A DNA stretch of 64,000 nt. It comes from CBDCWO01 sp965223405. GTDB lineage: Bacteria; Bacteroidota; Bacteroidia; Chitinophagales; Saprospiraceae. The stretch is taken from contig CBDCWO010000006.1 in assembly GCA_965223405.1 (NCBI GenBank), positions 4,340,001 through 4,404,000 of the forward strand, in the 5' to 3' direction. The translations under genes were made by a program, and so were the position numbers. Under the pieces are notes generated by a model that was not told where the DNA came from, searched no databases, and saw only the letters and a program-made list of their open reading frames with translations. This document shows, in pieces, positions 9,965-18,236 of this stretch (its first letter is position 1; every line of letters starts with the position of its first letter).

Positions 9965-11302
9965 ATGAGAAATATCATATTGATATCAACCGTACTATTC
10001 TTAATCGGTTGTGAAAAGAATATAATAGGTGATTTTGAATCACAGGAAATAACCTATAGCTCAGAGGTAGTCACTAATAAAAAAGGGACAGCCTACTCGT
10101 ATAAAAGCAGAGCATGGTCTCATAAAATTCATGATCTGGGAGCTCATTGGATGTACCATTGGGGAAATACTCCACGGGAAGAAATCCCGGAAAATGTGGA
10201 GTATTTGCCCATGTTTTGGGGTAAAAATAGTGTAACTGATGCGGAAATAGACAGGATTAAAGCCTTAAAGAATGAGGGGAAAGTAAATTATGTTTTGGCT
10301 TTTAATGAGCCTGATGGAGCAAAACAGGCCAATATGTCTGTGGATGAGGCTATTGCTCTTTGGCCAAAGCTTGAGGAAATCGGATTGCCCCTGGTCAGTC
10401 CTTCCGTGGTGGGGACTGGACCGAATAATGCATGGCTTATTGAGTTTATGCAGAAAGTGGAAGAGCAAGGACTTCGAGTGGATTATATAGGATTTCATTC
10501 CTATGGGGGATTGAATGTATTGAGCTTTATCAACAAACTAAAGAGGACTTATCAGGCATTCAACCGGCCCATTTGGATCACAGAGTTTGCAGTGGCCGAT
10601 TGGAAAGCAACCTCAGCAGAAAACAATAGATATTCTGAAGAAGATGTGCTGGCATTCATGAGTGAGGTGTTGCCTGCTCTTGACGAAATTGAATGGGTCT
10701 ATAAATATACCTGGTTCGATGGGCATGGACGTCCCCAATTGAGTAGTTCTGCGCTTTTTGACGACGATGATAATTTGACACCATTGGGAGAATTGTATGC
10801 CCAACATCATCCGAACGAAATAATTGGCCCTGGAATGGATACAGAATATATTGATCCAGAGGAAGAAGGGGAATTGATAATAAATGGAGGTTTCGAAACC
10901 AACAGTATTGAACCTTGGGCTGGATTTAAAAACGATGTCGTGAGCGAAGCAACCACTGAGCCACACTCAGGTAAATATTCCGGTAGAATTAAAAATGGGG
11001 ATGGTTCATTTGTTTACATTCTTGATATAGAAAGTAGTAAGACATATACACTAAAATTTTACTCCAAATGGAGTCAGAATGTTACAGATACTTTTACAAC
11101 GATTATCAAAAACGATACCGGTGGATCCGGCAAAGGTAAGTTATGGACCCTTGCACCAATGCCCAAGAGTACTGACTGGTCTGAGAATACATTTGAGTTT
11201 ACAGTCCCAGATGGAGTGGATAAGTTAAAATTTGTGTTTTACAAAGGTAAAGGTTATCCTCCATTCTTTCTGGATGACGTTTCTGTGAAAGAAAAAAACT
11301 AA
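9965..11302 (+). CDS. GH128-like glycoside hydrolase lipoprotein with C-terminal carbohydrate-binding module
   Basis: Predicted surface or periplasmic endo-beta-1,3-glucanase. The lipoprotein signal ends in LFLIGC. Residues about 40-285 match the Asl1-like/GH128 TIM barrel: GAHWMYHWGNTP, EYLPMFWG, and two catalytic glutamates, E115 in LAFNEPD (acid/base) and E207 in WITEFAV (nucleophile), with YIGFHSYGG between. Residues about 300-440 form a CBM4/9-type jelly roll (ELIINGGFETNSIEPW...HSGKYSGRI). Fourth gene in the SusCD-led operon, 11 bp before a sulfatase. GH128 members act on beta-1,3-glucans; combined with the sulfatase, a sulfated or mixed glucan-containing polysaccharide is the inferred substrate. 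Family membership is confident, substrate is not. Confidence 0.85.
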   Translation: MRNIILISTVLFLIGCEKNIIGDFESQEITYSSEVVTNKKGTAYSYKSRAWSHKIHDLGAHWMYHWGNTPREEIPENVEYLPMFWGKNSVTDAEIDRIKALKNEGKVNYVLAFNEPDGAKQANMSVDEAIALWPKLEEIGLPLVSPSVVGTGPNNAWLIEFMQKVEEQGLRVDYIGFHSYGGLNVLSFINKLKRTYQAFNRPIWITEFAVADWKATSAENNRYSEEDVLAFMSEVLPALDEIEWVYKYTWFDGHGRPQLSSSALFDDDDNLTPLGELYAQHHPNEIIGPGMDTEYIDPEEEGELIINGGFETNSIEPWAGFKNDVVSEATTEPHSGKYSGRIKNGDGSFVYILDIESSKTYTLKFYSKWSQNVTDTFTTIIKNDTGGSGKGKLWTLAPMPKSTDWSENTFEFTVPDGVDKLKFVFYKGKGYPPFFLDDVSVKEKN

Positions 11303-11312
11303 AGGAAGTATA

Positions 11313-12758
11313 ATGGATGATAATTTGGTTAAATTAAGTTTTGGATTCCTACTATTCATTTTACTTGGAATCTTTTGGGGTTGTGAATATAATCAAGGTG
11401 AATCGACAAAACATTTACCCAATATTATCATATTTTTGGTTGATGATGCTGGTTATGTAGATTTTGGTTTCATGGGAAGTCAAGATCTTGAGACTCCAAA
11501 TATTGACAAACTGGCACGCGATGGTGTAGTATTTAGGGATGCTCATGTTAGTGCTTCGGTTTGTGCTCCTTCTAGAGCTGGTCTGATTACAGGGCTGTAT
11601 CAGCAAAGATTTGGCTATGAATGTAATGATGTGCCAAAGGATAAAGGTCTAGATCTTACGACACCTACATTAGGAAAGAAACTTAAAGAAAAAGGGTATC
11701 GCACGACTGCTATTGGAAAATGGCATTTGGGAATAGGGGATGAGTATCATCCCAACGCCCGAGGATTTGATGAGTTTTATGGATTCTTGGCGGGTGGGCG
11801 TTCTTATTTCCCAGATGAAACACAGGACCAGGAAGGAAATCCGAGGGCTATACTTCACAATGATCAGCATGTTCACTTTGAAGGATATTTGACTGATGCG
11901 TTTGGGGATCAAGCAGTCAAATATATAGAAAGGGAAAAACAAAATCCATTCTTTATGTATTTGGCTTTCAATGCCGTACATACTCCCATGCACGCCAAGG
12001 AAAAAGATCTTGCAAAATATGCGGGCCACCCTCGTCAGGAATTGGCGGCAATGACATGGTCATTAGATGAAAATGTAGGAAAAGTAATTGATAAGTTAAA
12101 GCTTGAGGGTTTATACGAGAATTCCTTAATATTTTTCCTGAGTGACAATGGAGGCGCTCATAATAATCAATCAGATTGTGGTGAATTAAAAGGTTGGAAG
12201 GGCAATAAGTTTGAAGGCGGCCATCGTGTCCCATTTACATTGACCTGGCCAAGGGAAATAAATGGATCTATAACCTATGATGGACTGACTTCTTCCTTAG
12301 ATATTTTTTCGACTAGTTTGAAAGCAGCTGGTATGGACTTAGATACTAGTCAAGTTGATGGAGTAGACCTTATACCCTATATTAATGGTACCAATGAAAG
12401 TGAGGCTCCTCATGAATTCCTTTTTTGGCGGAAAGATAAAATGGGAGCAATCAGGCGAAATGCTTTTAAGCTTGTTCAGCTAAAAGGGTATGGACATAAC
12501 CTATATAATTTAAATAACAATCTGGGAGAAACAATAGATATATCAGAGTCTCATGCCCGAGAAGTATCACGTTTGGCTGATCGCTTTAAGAAATGGGAAT
12601 CTGAGATGGAAGATCCACGGTGGTATGAAGTAGAGGATTGGAATATTGTAACCTATGAAATACATCGGGCACTTCTTGAAAACAGAGCTCCTAATTATAC
12701 TGACCCTGATGAAATGAGGGCATACAACAAGACTTTAACGGAAAATAAGTTGAGGTAA
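11313..12758 (+). CDS. Formylglycine-dependent sulfatase (family S1), lipoprotein
   Basis: Hydrolyses sulfate esters from a polysaccharide or its fragments. Hydrophobic N-terminus ending in IFWGC suggests a lipoprotein. The metal-binding start is PNIIIFLVDDAGYVDFGFMG; the catalytic motif VCAPSRAG contains Cys84, which is converted to formylglycine; TAIGKWHLG, AFNAVHTPMH and FLSDNGG complete the active site. At 481 residues the length is normal. It starts 11 bp after the glycosidase gene, so it is the last gene of the PUL operon. Maturation requires an anaerobic sulfatase-maturating enzyme or similar, not encoded here. The S1 subfamily cannot be assigned by eye. Confidence 0.93.
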   Translation: MDDNLVKLSFGFLLFILLGIFWGCEYNQGESTKHLPNIIIFLVDDAGYVDFGFMGSQDLETPNIDKLARDGVVFRDAHVSASVCAPSRAGLITGLYQQRFGYECNDVPKDKGLDLTTPTLGKKLKEKGYRTTAIGKWHLGIGDEYHPNARGFDEFYGFLAGGRSYFPDETQDQEGNPRAILHNDQHVHFEGYLTDAFGDQAVKYIEREKQNPFFMYLAFNAVHTPMHAKEKDLAKYAGHPRQELAAMTWSLDENVGKVIDKLKLEGLYENSLIFFLSDNGGAHNNQSDCGELKGWKGNKFEGGHRVPFTLTWPREINGSITYDGLTSSLDIFSTSLKAAGMDLDTSQVDGVDLIPYINGTNESEAPHEFLFWRKDKMGAIRRNAFKLVQLKGYGHNLYNLNNNLGETIDISESHAREVSRLADRFKKWESEMEDPRWYEVEDWNIVTYEIHRALLENRAPNYTDPDEMRAYNKTLTENKLR

Positions 12759-13152
12759 CTCAAATCTATTTAGTAATCGATTTGGAATTGACCCTGCTAA
12801 TTTGCTCATATCAAAAGCGCTGATTAACCTTTATTTCGATAGAAAAAATAATACTGGACGTTTCATGAAGGAGTATTTCTAACTGATTAATGGCATCTTG
12901 ATTTATCCAATAATGAATCGCTGAATTAATTGTATAATCGTCCTTTTCATCACATCAAAGTATGCTCCCCACAAACCCCATTCTAATCGAACATACTACG
13001 GTCAACTTTATGTGGTAACCAGTTATTTAATAATTAACTGCTTATCAACTATTAATATATTAAATATATTTGACTTCTTTTGAATCTCTTGTGTTAAATT
13101 ATTTGGTCGAACTCAGGTTTATATATATGTCTAACCTAAAACCTAATCTGAA
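12759..13152. other. Non-coding stretch after the sulfatase
   Basis: A/T-rich, with no protein-like frame. TATATTTG at 13065-13072 matches the Bacteroidota -7 consensus TAnnTTTG and could drive the small gene at 13153, but no -33 TTTG is found at the right distance. Confidence 0.4.
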
Positions 13153-13410
13153 ATGAATAACTGGAGTAACCTTATCGAGTCCGAGTTCCTTAGCCGAGGG
13201 GAGGACTTTACCAAAATGATTACAACACTCACAGAAGAAGATTTGCATACAAAGTTTGACGACGGATATGGACGCATCTGTGGTAAGCCATTTACTACCT
13301 GGGGAGAGAAGTACGCATACTTTCCAGTATCGCAGGATGGAGCAGAGTGGGTTGAATCAGCACCGAGATATGTTTGTGAGGAACCTACTAAGCATATTGG
13401 GATTATTTGA
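13153..13410 (+). CDS. Small conserved-looking protein of unknown function (85 aa)
   Basis: I cannot name this family. The composition is protein-like rather than random: an amphipathic N-terminus MNNWSNLIESEFLSRGEDF, then TEEDLHTKFDDGYGRICGKPFTTWGEKYAYFPVSQDGAEWVESAPRY, rich in aromatic residues and Gly, with no signal peptide or membrane helix, so it is probably cytoplasmic. A possible -7 promoter element lies 81 bp upstream. It is the last gene before the second tRNA-end repeat at 13495, so if the region is an island this would be cargo at its right end. The stop is followed by A/T-rich non-coding DNA. Confidence 0.7.
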   Translation: MNNWSNLIESEFLSRGEDFTKMITTLTEEDLHTKFDDGYGRICGKPFTTWGEKYAYFPVSQDGAEWVESAPRYVCEEPTKHIGII

Positions 13411-13494
13411 TAGATCCACACATAAATAGATTAAATAGCCGTTATACGATCGTTAAATATTATAACTTATTGATTTACAGTGAATATATTAGCG

Positions 13495-13542
13495 CTGCCT
13501 CCGCTACAACCTAAAGCCTGGCGCGAAGTGCCGGGCTTTTTT
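13495..13542 (+). repeat. Direct repeat copy 2 (putative attR): tRNA-fMet 3' end plus terminator
   Basis: Starts with CTGCCTCCGCTACAACCTAA, identical to the tRNA 3' end at 171-190, and continues through the same terminator. There is no tRNA 5' half here, so it is a fragment, as expected at the distal end of an element integrated into the tRNA gene. Confidence 0.65.
13513..13542 (+). terminator. Duplicated tRNA-fMet terminator
   Basis: The stem AGCCTGGCGC (13515-13524) pairs with GTGCCGGGCT (13528-13537) with two G-T pairs, has loop GAA, and is followed by a T run. It differs from the copy at 189-219 by one A-to-G change that keeps pairing. Confidence 0.75.
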
Positions 13543-13646
13543 CATGAAAGCTGTTAGTTTGATAGATCGATATTGGGAGCATGAACAAAAGTTTAACTAA
13601 AGTCGTAACACTTCATTTGGTTTATAAGTGCAGGTTATTGATCTCA

Positions 13647-14261
13647 TTAGCTCAACCGCCGATTGATTTCATCTTGTAGTTGTCTTTTTATCTTTTGCTC
13701 CCTCTCCAAAGTGATACGTTTATGCTCTGAAAATTCATTTTCCACTTCAGACAATCTTTTCTTTACAGCCATTGTGAGTTGCCTGCTACCTTTATATTTA
13801 AAGATGAAAATGAAAAGAAGGACAAGAAGACCACCTATGATTGTCCAGGTGATCAATTGATAAGTTGACTTAGACAATTGCTTGCCTATAAAAGTCATTC
13901 TGTCTTTTTCTTTTTGCGTGGCATCAAGATTTGCTTGAACCTGGGTGAGTTCGGCTGTGAGTCGTTTGATTTCCAACTCCAGGCTTTTCACGGTTCCATT
14001 GGCGCTGTTCAGAGTTGCCTGAATGGTCTTCAAGGAGTCTTCTACGTGGGCCTTCAATGTAAGAACCACGTTTCGTCTGATCACTTCATAAGCCTGCCCC
14101 TTAGGATCTTTCCAATTATTGGACTTTCTGATTACAAAATCAAATTGATCGCTAATTGAACCTTCATCAATAGACTGCGTTTGTTGCTGGTCTTGCGCCG
14201 CTAGTCCGATCGATAACAGACCAAACAATAAGAATAGAGTCGAGTTCTTTAACAATTTCAT
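13647..14261 (-). CDS. Exported coiled-coil protein with one membrane helix, unknown function
   Basis: About 204 residues. Signal peptide MKLLKNSTLFLLFGLLSIGLAAQ; a segment with KSNNWKDPKGQAYEVIRRNVVLTLKAHVEDSLK; a long heptad-like region (LNSANGTVKSLELEIKRLTAELTQVQANLDATQKEKDRM); a transmembrane helix (ITWTIIGGLLVLLFIFIF); and a charged cytoplasmic-type coiled-coil tail. The open frame extends to 14357, but the extra 32 residues precede a perfect signal peptide, so the ATG at 14261 is chosen. No enzymatic motif is present. Similar proteins in Bacteroidota have been given unrelated enzyme names in databases; I see no basis for one. It stands alone and faces the island border. Confidence 0.8.
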   Translation of the reverse strand: MKLLKNSTLFLLFGLLSIGLAAQDQQQTQSIDEGSISDQFDFVIRKSNNWKDPKGQAYEVIRRNVVLTLKAHVEDSLKTIQATLNSANGTVKSLELEIKRLTAELTQVQANLDATQKEKDRMTFIGKQLSKSTYQLITWTIIGGLLVLLFIFIFKYKGSRQLTMAVKKRLSEVENEFSEHKRITLEREQKIKRQLQDEINRRLS

Positions 14262-14762
14262 ACAAAACTGAATTGGTTGATTTAGGGCCGAAAGATGGTA
14301 TTCATTTCTAACTAAGTCATTTAACGTTTTTATGTGAAGGTTATTGCAATTGACCACACGTTTGGTTTTTGCCGTTGCCGTCGATATTGCTCACAAACCA
14401 ACGGATCCGGGATCTTTTGTTCCGGACAGTCCAAAGGCCACGTTTAATCCTTTGTTACATTCCTTTGTGTCATTTTCACATCTAAGCTAAACATGATTGA
14501 CACGAATGTTAGTAAAATTACAATGTATTATATTCGAATATATGTTCTGTTAATTCATTCGTCAACTAGAATTTTTTAAAGCCGTAAACAGAATATTGAA
14601 ACTTTATTCTCGCGTTCGACTTAATTCTGCTGGGTGATTAGATAAATTACTCCTTATTTTCTTCCGTATTCAAAGATATCCTAATAGCTCTCCTTTTATT
14701 ATATTTGGAATAACATAGATTCAGATCAATAGAAGCTTAATTATCCATTAATATCAAAAAAA
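14262..14762. other. Non-coding stretch between divergent genes
   Basis: About 500 bp separating the coiled-coil gene (minus) from the second sulfatase (plus). TATATTTG at 14700-14707 fits the -7 consensus for the sulfatase, without a matching -33 element. The part at about 14370-14460 is more G+C-rich than its surroundings but has no convincing coding frame. Confidence 0.4.
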
Positions 14763-16346
14763 GTGAAGAAAACGAAGAAAGTAACGGGATTTAATACTTT
14801 CAAATTGGTGGCACTATGTGTGGGTTTGGTGATTATGTTCCAATGCAATCAAACCAAAGAGCAAAACCGTCTTAAAGAAGAAAAGCTTCCGAATATAGTT
14901 TTTATCCTGGCTGATGATCTGGGTTATGGAGATATTCAAAGCTATAATCCACAATCCAGGATACCAACACCTAATCTTAACAAACTAGCTGAGATGGGAA
15001 TGCGCTTTACCGACGCACACAGTCCCTCCACTGTATGCACGCCCTCGAGATATAGTCTGCTTACCGGTAACATGGCTTTTCGCAATGGCATGAAAGGAGT
15101 CTTTACCGGTGCTGGTGGCCCTTGTTTGATTAAAGAAGATCAATTGACTTTACCTCAGATGTTAAAAGACGTAGGATATACCACTGCTATGTTTGGTAAG
15201 TGGCATGTGGGACTGACCTTTTTGGATGGGGATGGCAAAGTGATAAATGAAAATGGCTTGGAGGCGGTGAAACGTATCGATTATTCCCAAGCTATTTCAG
15301 ACGGACCGCTTCACCGTGGCTTTGATCAGTTTTTTGGCACAGCATGTTGTCCAACGACTGATTGGTTATATGCCTATATTGAGAATGATCGGATTCCTAT
15401 ACCCCCCACTAAAATGCTTGATCGCGACCCTCTCCCTAAGCACCCGTATTCCCATGACAACCGACGGGGGTTGATTGCTGAAGGATTTGATCTTGAGGAA
15501 GTTGATGTTTTGTTTATGGAGAAAAGTATAAATTTTCTAAAACAACATGTAAAATCCAAACCTGATCAACCGTTTTTTCTTTTTCATTCTACTCAGGCGG
15601 TCCACCTTCCTTCTTTCCCATCAGATCAATTCAAAGGAAAAACCAAAAGTGGTCCGCATGGAGATTTTATTTTTGAATTAGACTTCATAGTTGGGGAAAT
15701 TATGAATACGTTGGAGCAACTGGGGGTTTCAGATAATACTCTGGTTATATTTTCTAGTGATAATGGTCCTGAGGTTCCAACCGTAATTAACATGCGCAAA
15801 GATCATAATCATGACGGAGCAAGACCCTGGCGGGGAATGAAAAGAGATCAGTGGGAAGGTGGGCATCGTGTACCTCTAATTGTCTCTTGGCTAGGTAAAA
15901 TTAAGCCAGGATCGGTAAGCAGTCAGATGATTAGTCTTATAGATGTGATGGCGACCTGTGCTTCTATCATAGGAACTGACCTCACTTCCTCAGATGCCGT
16001 TGACAGTTATAATATGCTGCCGGTGTTATTAGGAACACAGGGAGGTAAGCCGGTACGTAAATTCCTCCTACAGCAAACGATAAGTTTAGAGTTATCCATA
16101 CGTAATGGTCAGTGGAAGTATCTTGATCATAAAGGCTCGGGAGGCAATAATTACGAGCGGAAAGGGCTTCAACAATATTTTATTGCAGATATTGATCCGG
16201 AAGCTCCAGGACAACTCTACAACCTGAAATCTGACCCGGGTGAGACCAGTAATCTTTACAGTATGCATCCAGAAATTGTGGAAGAATTAAGTGTACAACT
16301 TGAAAAGTTTAAGCTACAAGGTCATTCAAGACCCTTAAGCAAATAG
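14763..16346 (+). CDS. Formylglycine-dependent sulfatase (family S1), lipoprotein
   Basis: A second sulfatase, 527 residues, not closely similar to the one at 11313. It begins with GTG; the next residues KKTKKVTGFNTFKLVALCVGLVIMFQC give a basic N-region and lipidation Cys, supporting this start. Motifs: PNIVFILADDLGYGDIQSY (metal site), STVCTPSRYSLLTG with Cys92 as the formylglycine precursor, TAMFGKWHVGL, STQAVHLPSF, and IFSSDNGPE. Insertions such as GTACCPTTDWLYAYIENDRIP resemble arylsulfatase-A-type members. It lies outside the repeat-bounded PUL and has no adjacent carbohydrate genes on its strand until the GH127-like gene at 18237. Confidence 0.92.
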   Translation: MKKTKKVTGFNTFKLVALCVGLVIMFQCNQTKEQNRLKEEKLPNIVFILADDLGYGDIQSYNPQSRIPTPNLNKLAEMGMRFTDAHSPSTVCTPSRYSLLTGNMAFRNGMKGVFTGAGGPCLIKEDQLTLPQMLKDVGYTTAMFGKWHVGLTFLDGDGKVINENGLEAVKRIDYSQAISDGPLHRGFDQFFGTACCPTTDWLYAYIENDRIPIPPTKMLDRDPLPKHPYSHDNRRGLIAEGFDLEEVDVLFMEKSINFLKQHVKSKPDQPFFLFHSTQAVHLPSFPSDQFKGKTKSGPHGDFIFELDFIVGEIMNTLEQLGVSDNTLVIFSSDNGPEVPTVINMRKDHNHDGARPWRGMKRDQWEGGHRVPLIVSWLGKIKPGSVSSQMISLIDVMATCASIIGTDLTSSDAVDSYNMLPVLLGTQGGKPVRKFLLQQTISLELSIRNGQWKYLDHKGSGGNNYERKGLQQYFIADIDPEAPGQLYNLKSDPGETSNLYSMHPEIVEELSVQLEKFKLQGHSRPLSK

Positions 16347-16582
16347 ATTGATGTAGATGTAGCAGAACTTCAAGCAGAAAAGTGAAATTAACTTTGAACT
16401 GAATTTAAATTGATCTTCCAGTAGAAAGAGAAAACTTATTTTAAGCAAATAAATAGATAATTTACACATTTCACATTCAGAAGGCTGAAACAAGATTTAT
16501 TTCACAAGGTTATTTTCCTTTAGAAAGTTCGAAAATAAGGGTGACACTTAACCTCAAACTAACACTATATTATAAAAACCAT

Positions 16583-17686
16583 ATGAATACCTTCAGAGTA
16601 GCAACCTTTAATGCAGAAAATCTATTTGCGCGAGCCAAAGTATTTAACAAAGAGGATAAACGCATTGGCGACAAAATCCTAAATGCCATTGATGAATTGA
16701 ATCTTTTACTTAGGAAAAGGGAGTATACCGATCCGGTTAAAAATAAAATCCTGAAGATTTACACGGAGGATGACTTTGATGGCGAGAAATTGACACATTA
16801 TATCAATATCAGGGAAGATAGGGGTAAACTATTTACCAAGAGTAATTATAAAATAACCGGGATAAAAGCCTATGGATCTGAAAGCTGGGATGGCGCAATT
16901 GAACACAAAAAAGCAAAATTTAATGAAGTGGCACGGGAAAATACCGCCAAAGTGATCAGGACGGTCAAAGCTGATGTGGCATGTATAATCGAGGCCGAAA
17001 ATAGACCATCTTTACAAGCTTTTAATTCTGCATTGCTTTATAGCAAAAAATTTAGTTATGCCATGGTTATAGATGGAAATGATAATCGCGGTATAGATGT
17101 TGGACTTTTAAGCCAATATCCGATTAAAAATATCATCACTCACATCTACGATGGCACCAGCAGATCAAAAATATTTAGTAGAGATTGTTTAGAAATCACG
17201 GTTGAATTACCCAATGGTGAAGACTTAACTATTTTATGTAATCACCTTAAAAGTAAAGGCTATGGGCCCCAAGCAACCAGCAATGCCAGGAGAAAAAGAC
17301 AAGCAGAACAAATCGTTGAGATATTAAAAAAATATAAACTCTCTCAAGATAATGTCATGGTTGCCGGTGACCTTAATGACACTCCCGAGAGTACTCCGCT
17401 AGCGTCATTGATGAATAAGAGATATTTATATGATGTATTGGAACTACAATTCGGTCATGATGGAACCAAGAGATGGACATACCACTACAAAACTAATGAG
17501 CAGATTGATTATATCCTGGTTTCGAAACCACTCAAAGATAAATTTTTGGAAGCTGGTGTTGAAAGGAGAGGTATCCATAAAGTCGGAGAATTCAGTAATG
17601 GGGAGGTAACCCAATTTTCAACGGTTACATCCTGGAAGAACCAAGCCTCAGATCATGGAGCGGTGTGGGCTGATTTTGAACTTTAA
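16583..17686 (+). CDS. Endonuclease/exonuclease/phosphatase (EEP) family protein
   Basis: 367 residues, no signal peptide, so probably cytoplasmic. EEP signature motifs are all present: TFNAENLF at the start (Asn), IIEAENRPSL (metal-binding Glu), GIDVGLLSQYPI, CNHLKSKGYG (His), VAGDLNDTPES (Asp/Asn), QIDYILVS and the final SDHGAVWADF (Asp-His). Members cleave phosphodiesters in nucleic acids, inositol phosphates or lipids; the substrate cannot be told. An in-frame GTG at 16541 would add 14 residues without family similarity, so the ATG at 16583 is used. The gene is isolated, with 236 and 550 bp of non-coding DNA on its sides. Confidence 0.88.
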   Translation: MNTFRVATFNAENLFARAKVFNKEDKRIGDKILNAIDELNLLLRKREYTDPVKNKILKIYTEDDFDGEKLTHYINIREDRGKLFTKSNYKITGIKAYGSESWDGAIEHKKAKFNEVARENTAKVIRTVKADVACIIEAENRPSLQAFNSALLYSKKFSYAMVIDGNDNRGIDVGLLSQYPIKNIITHIYDGTSRSKIFSRDCLEITVELPNGEDLTILCNHLKSKGYGPQATSNARRKRQAEQIVEILKKYKLSQDNVMVAGDLNDTPESTPLASLMNKRYLYDVLELQFGHDGTKRWTYHYKTNEQIDYILVSKPLKDKFLEAGVERRGIHKVGEFSNGEVTQFSTVTSWKNQASDHGAVWADFEL

Positions 17687-18236
17687 AGAGCCATTATTAA
17701 GCATTAAATCTTAAAGCGTAGATTTAAACAAATTTATCGAAGAAATCCAGGAAAATAAGGGAGCCTCCATATTATTAAAGCTAATCCCTGTAAACTAAAT
17801 TAGTTCCTTATACAACAAAATTTGAAGGCTCCCTACACTTAATCATGAAGTTATCTTAGAGTGTAGTGATCCAGTTAGAAAAATAACAAATTCCAGAAGG
17901 TAATATTTATACGTTTATTCCAAACAAACCAGTTACTATCTAGACCTGCCCAAATCCTATCTTACCATCATCCTCATATCCGTGTCAAAGGTTAATTATT
18001 CATACCCCTCCAGAGCACTGATATCATCCTGATGATGTTTCCATTTTGGGATTTAGTTCGTTTAAATTTCAGATGCCAACCTCGATTCTATTATTTTGCT
18101 TCGATTCACACAATTTTTCCAAGTAACTAATAGACAAAAACGTAAATTAGGGCGTGATAGTCAAAAATCCTTGTATTATTCATGCTTTTAGGAGAAATCG
18201 ATCTATCTTTTCTTTAGGGTTTAGGAATTATCAAAA
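17687..18236. other. Non-coding stretch with two inverted repeats
   Basis: A 9-bp inverted repeat AGGGAGCCT (17758-17766) / AGGCTCCCT (17826-17834) encloses 59 bp. It abuts a second one, CTACACT (17833-17839) / AGTGTAG (17860-17866). Neither is followed by a T run typical of a terminator. No coding frame. It could be a remnant of a small mobile element or an RNA structure; I cannot decide. Confidence 0.4.

Noticed and set aside
183..13494. Search for an integrase, transposase or relaxase inside the putative island
   Set aside because: None found; mobility of the region is therefore inferred only from the repeats.
14246..14285. Promoter-like TTTC-N19-CAGTTTTG before the coiled-coil membrane protein gene (minus strand)
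   Set aside because: The -7-like element ends one base from the start codon, so transcription would begin inside the gene.
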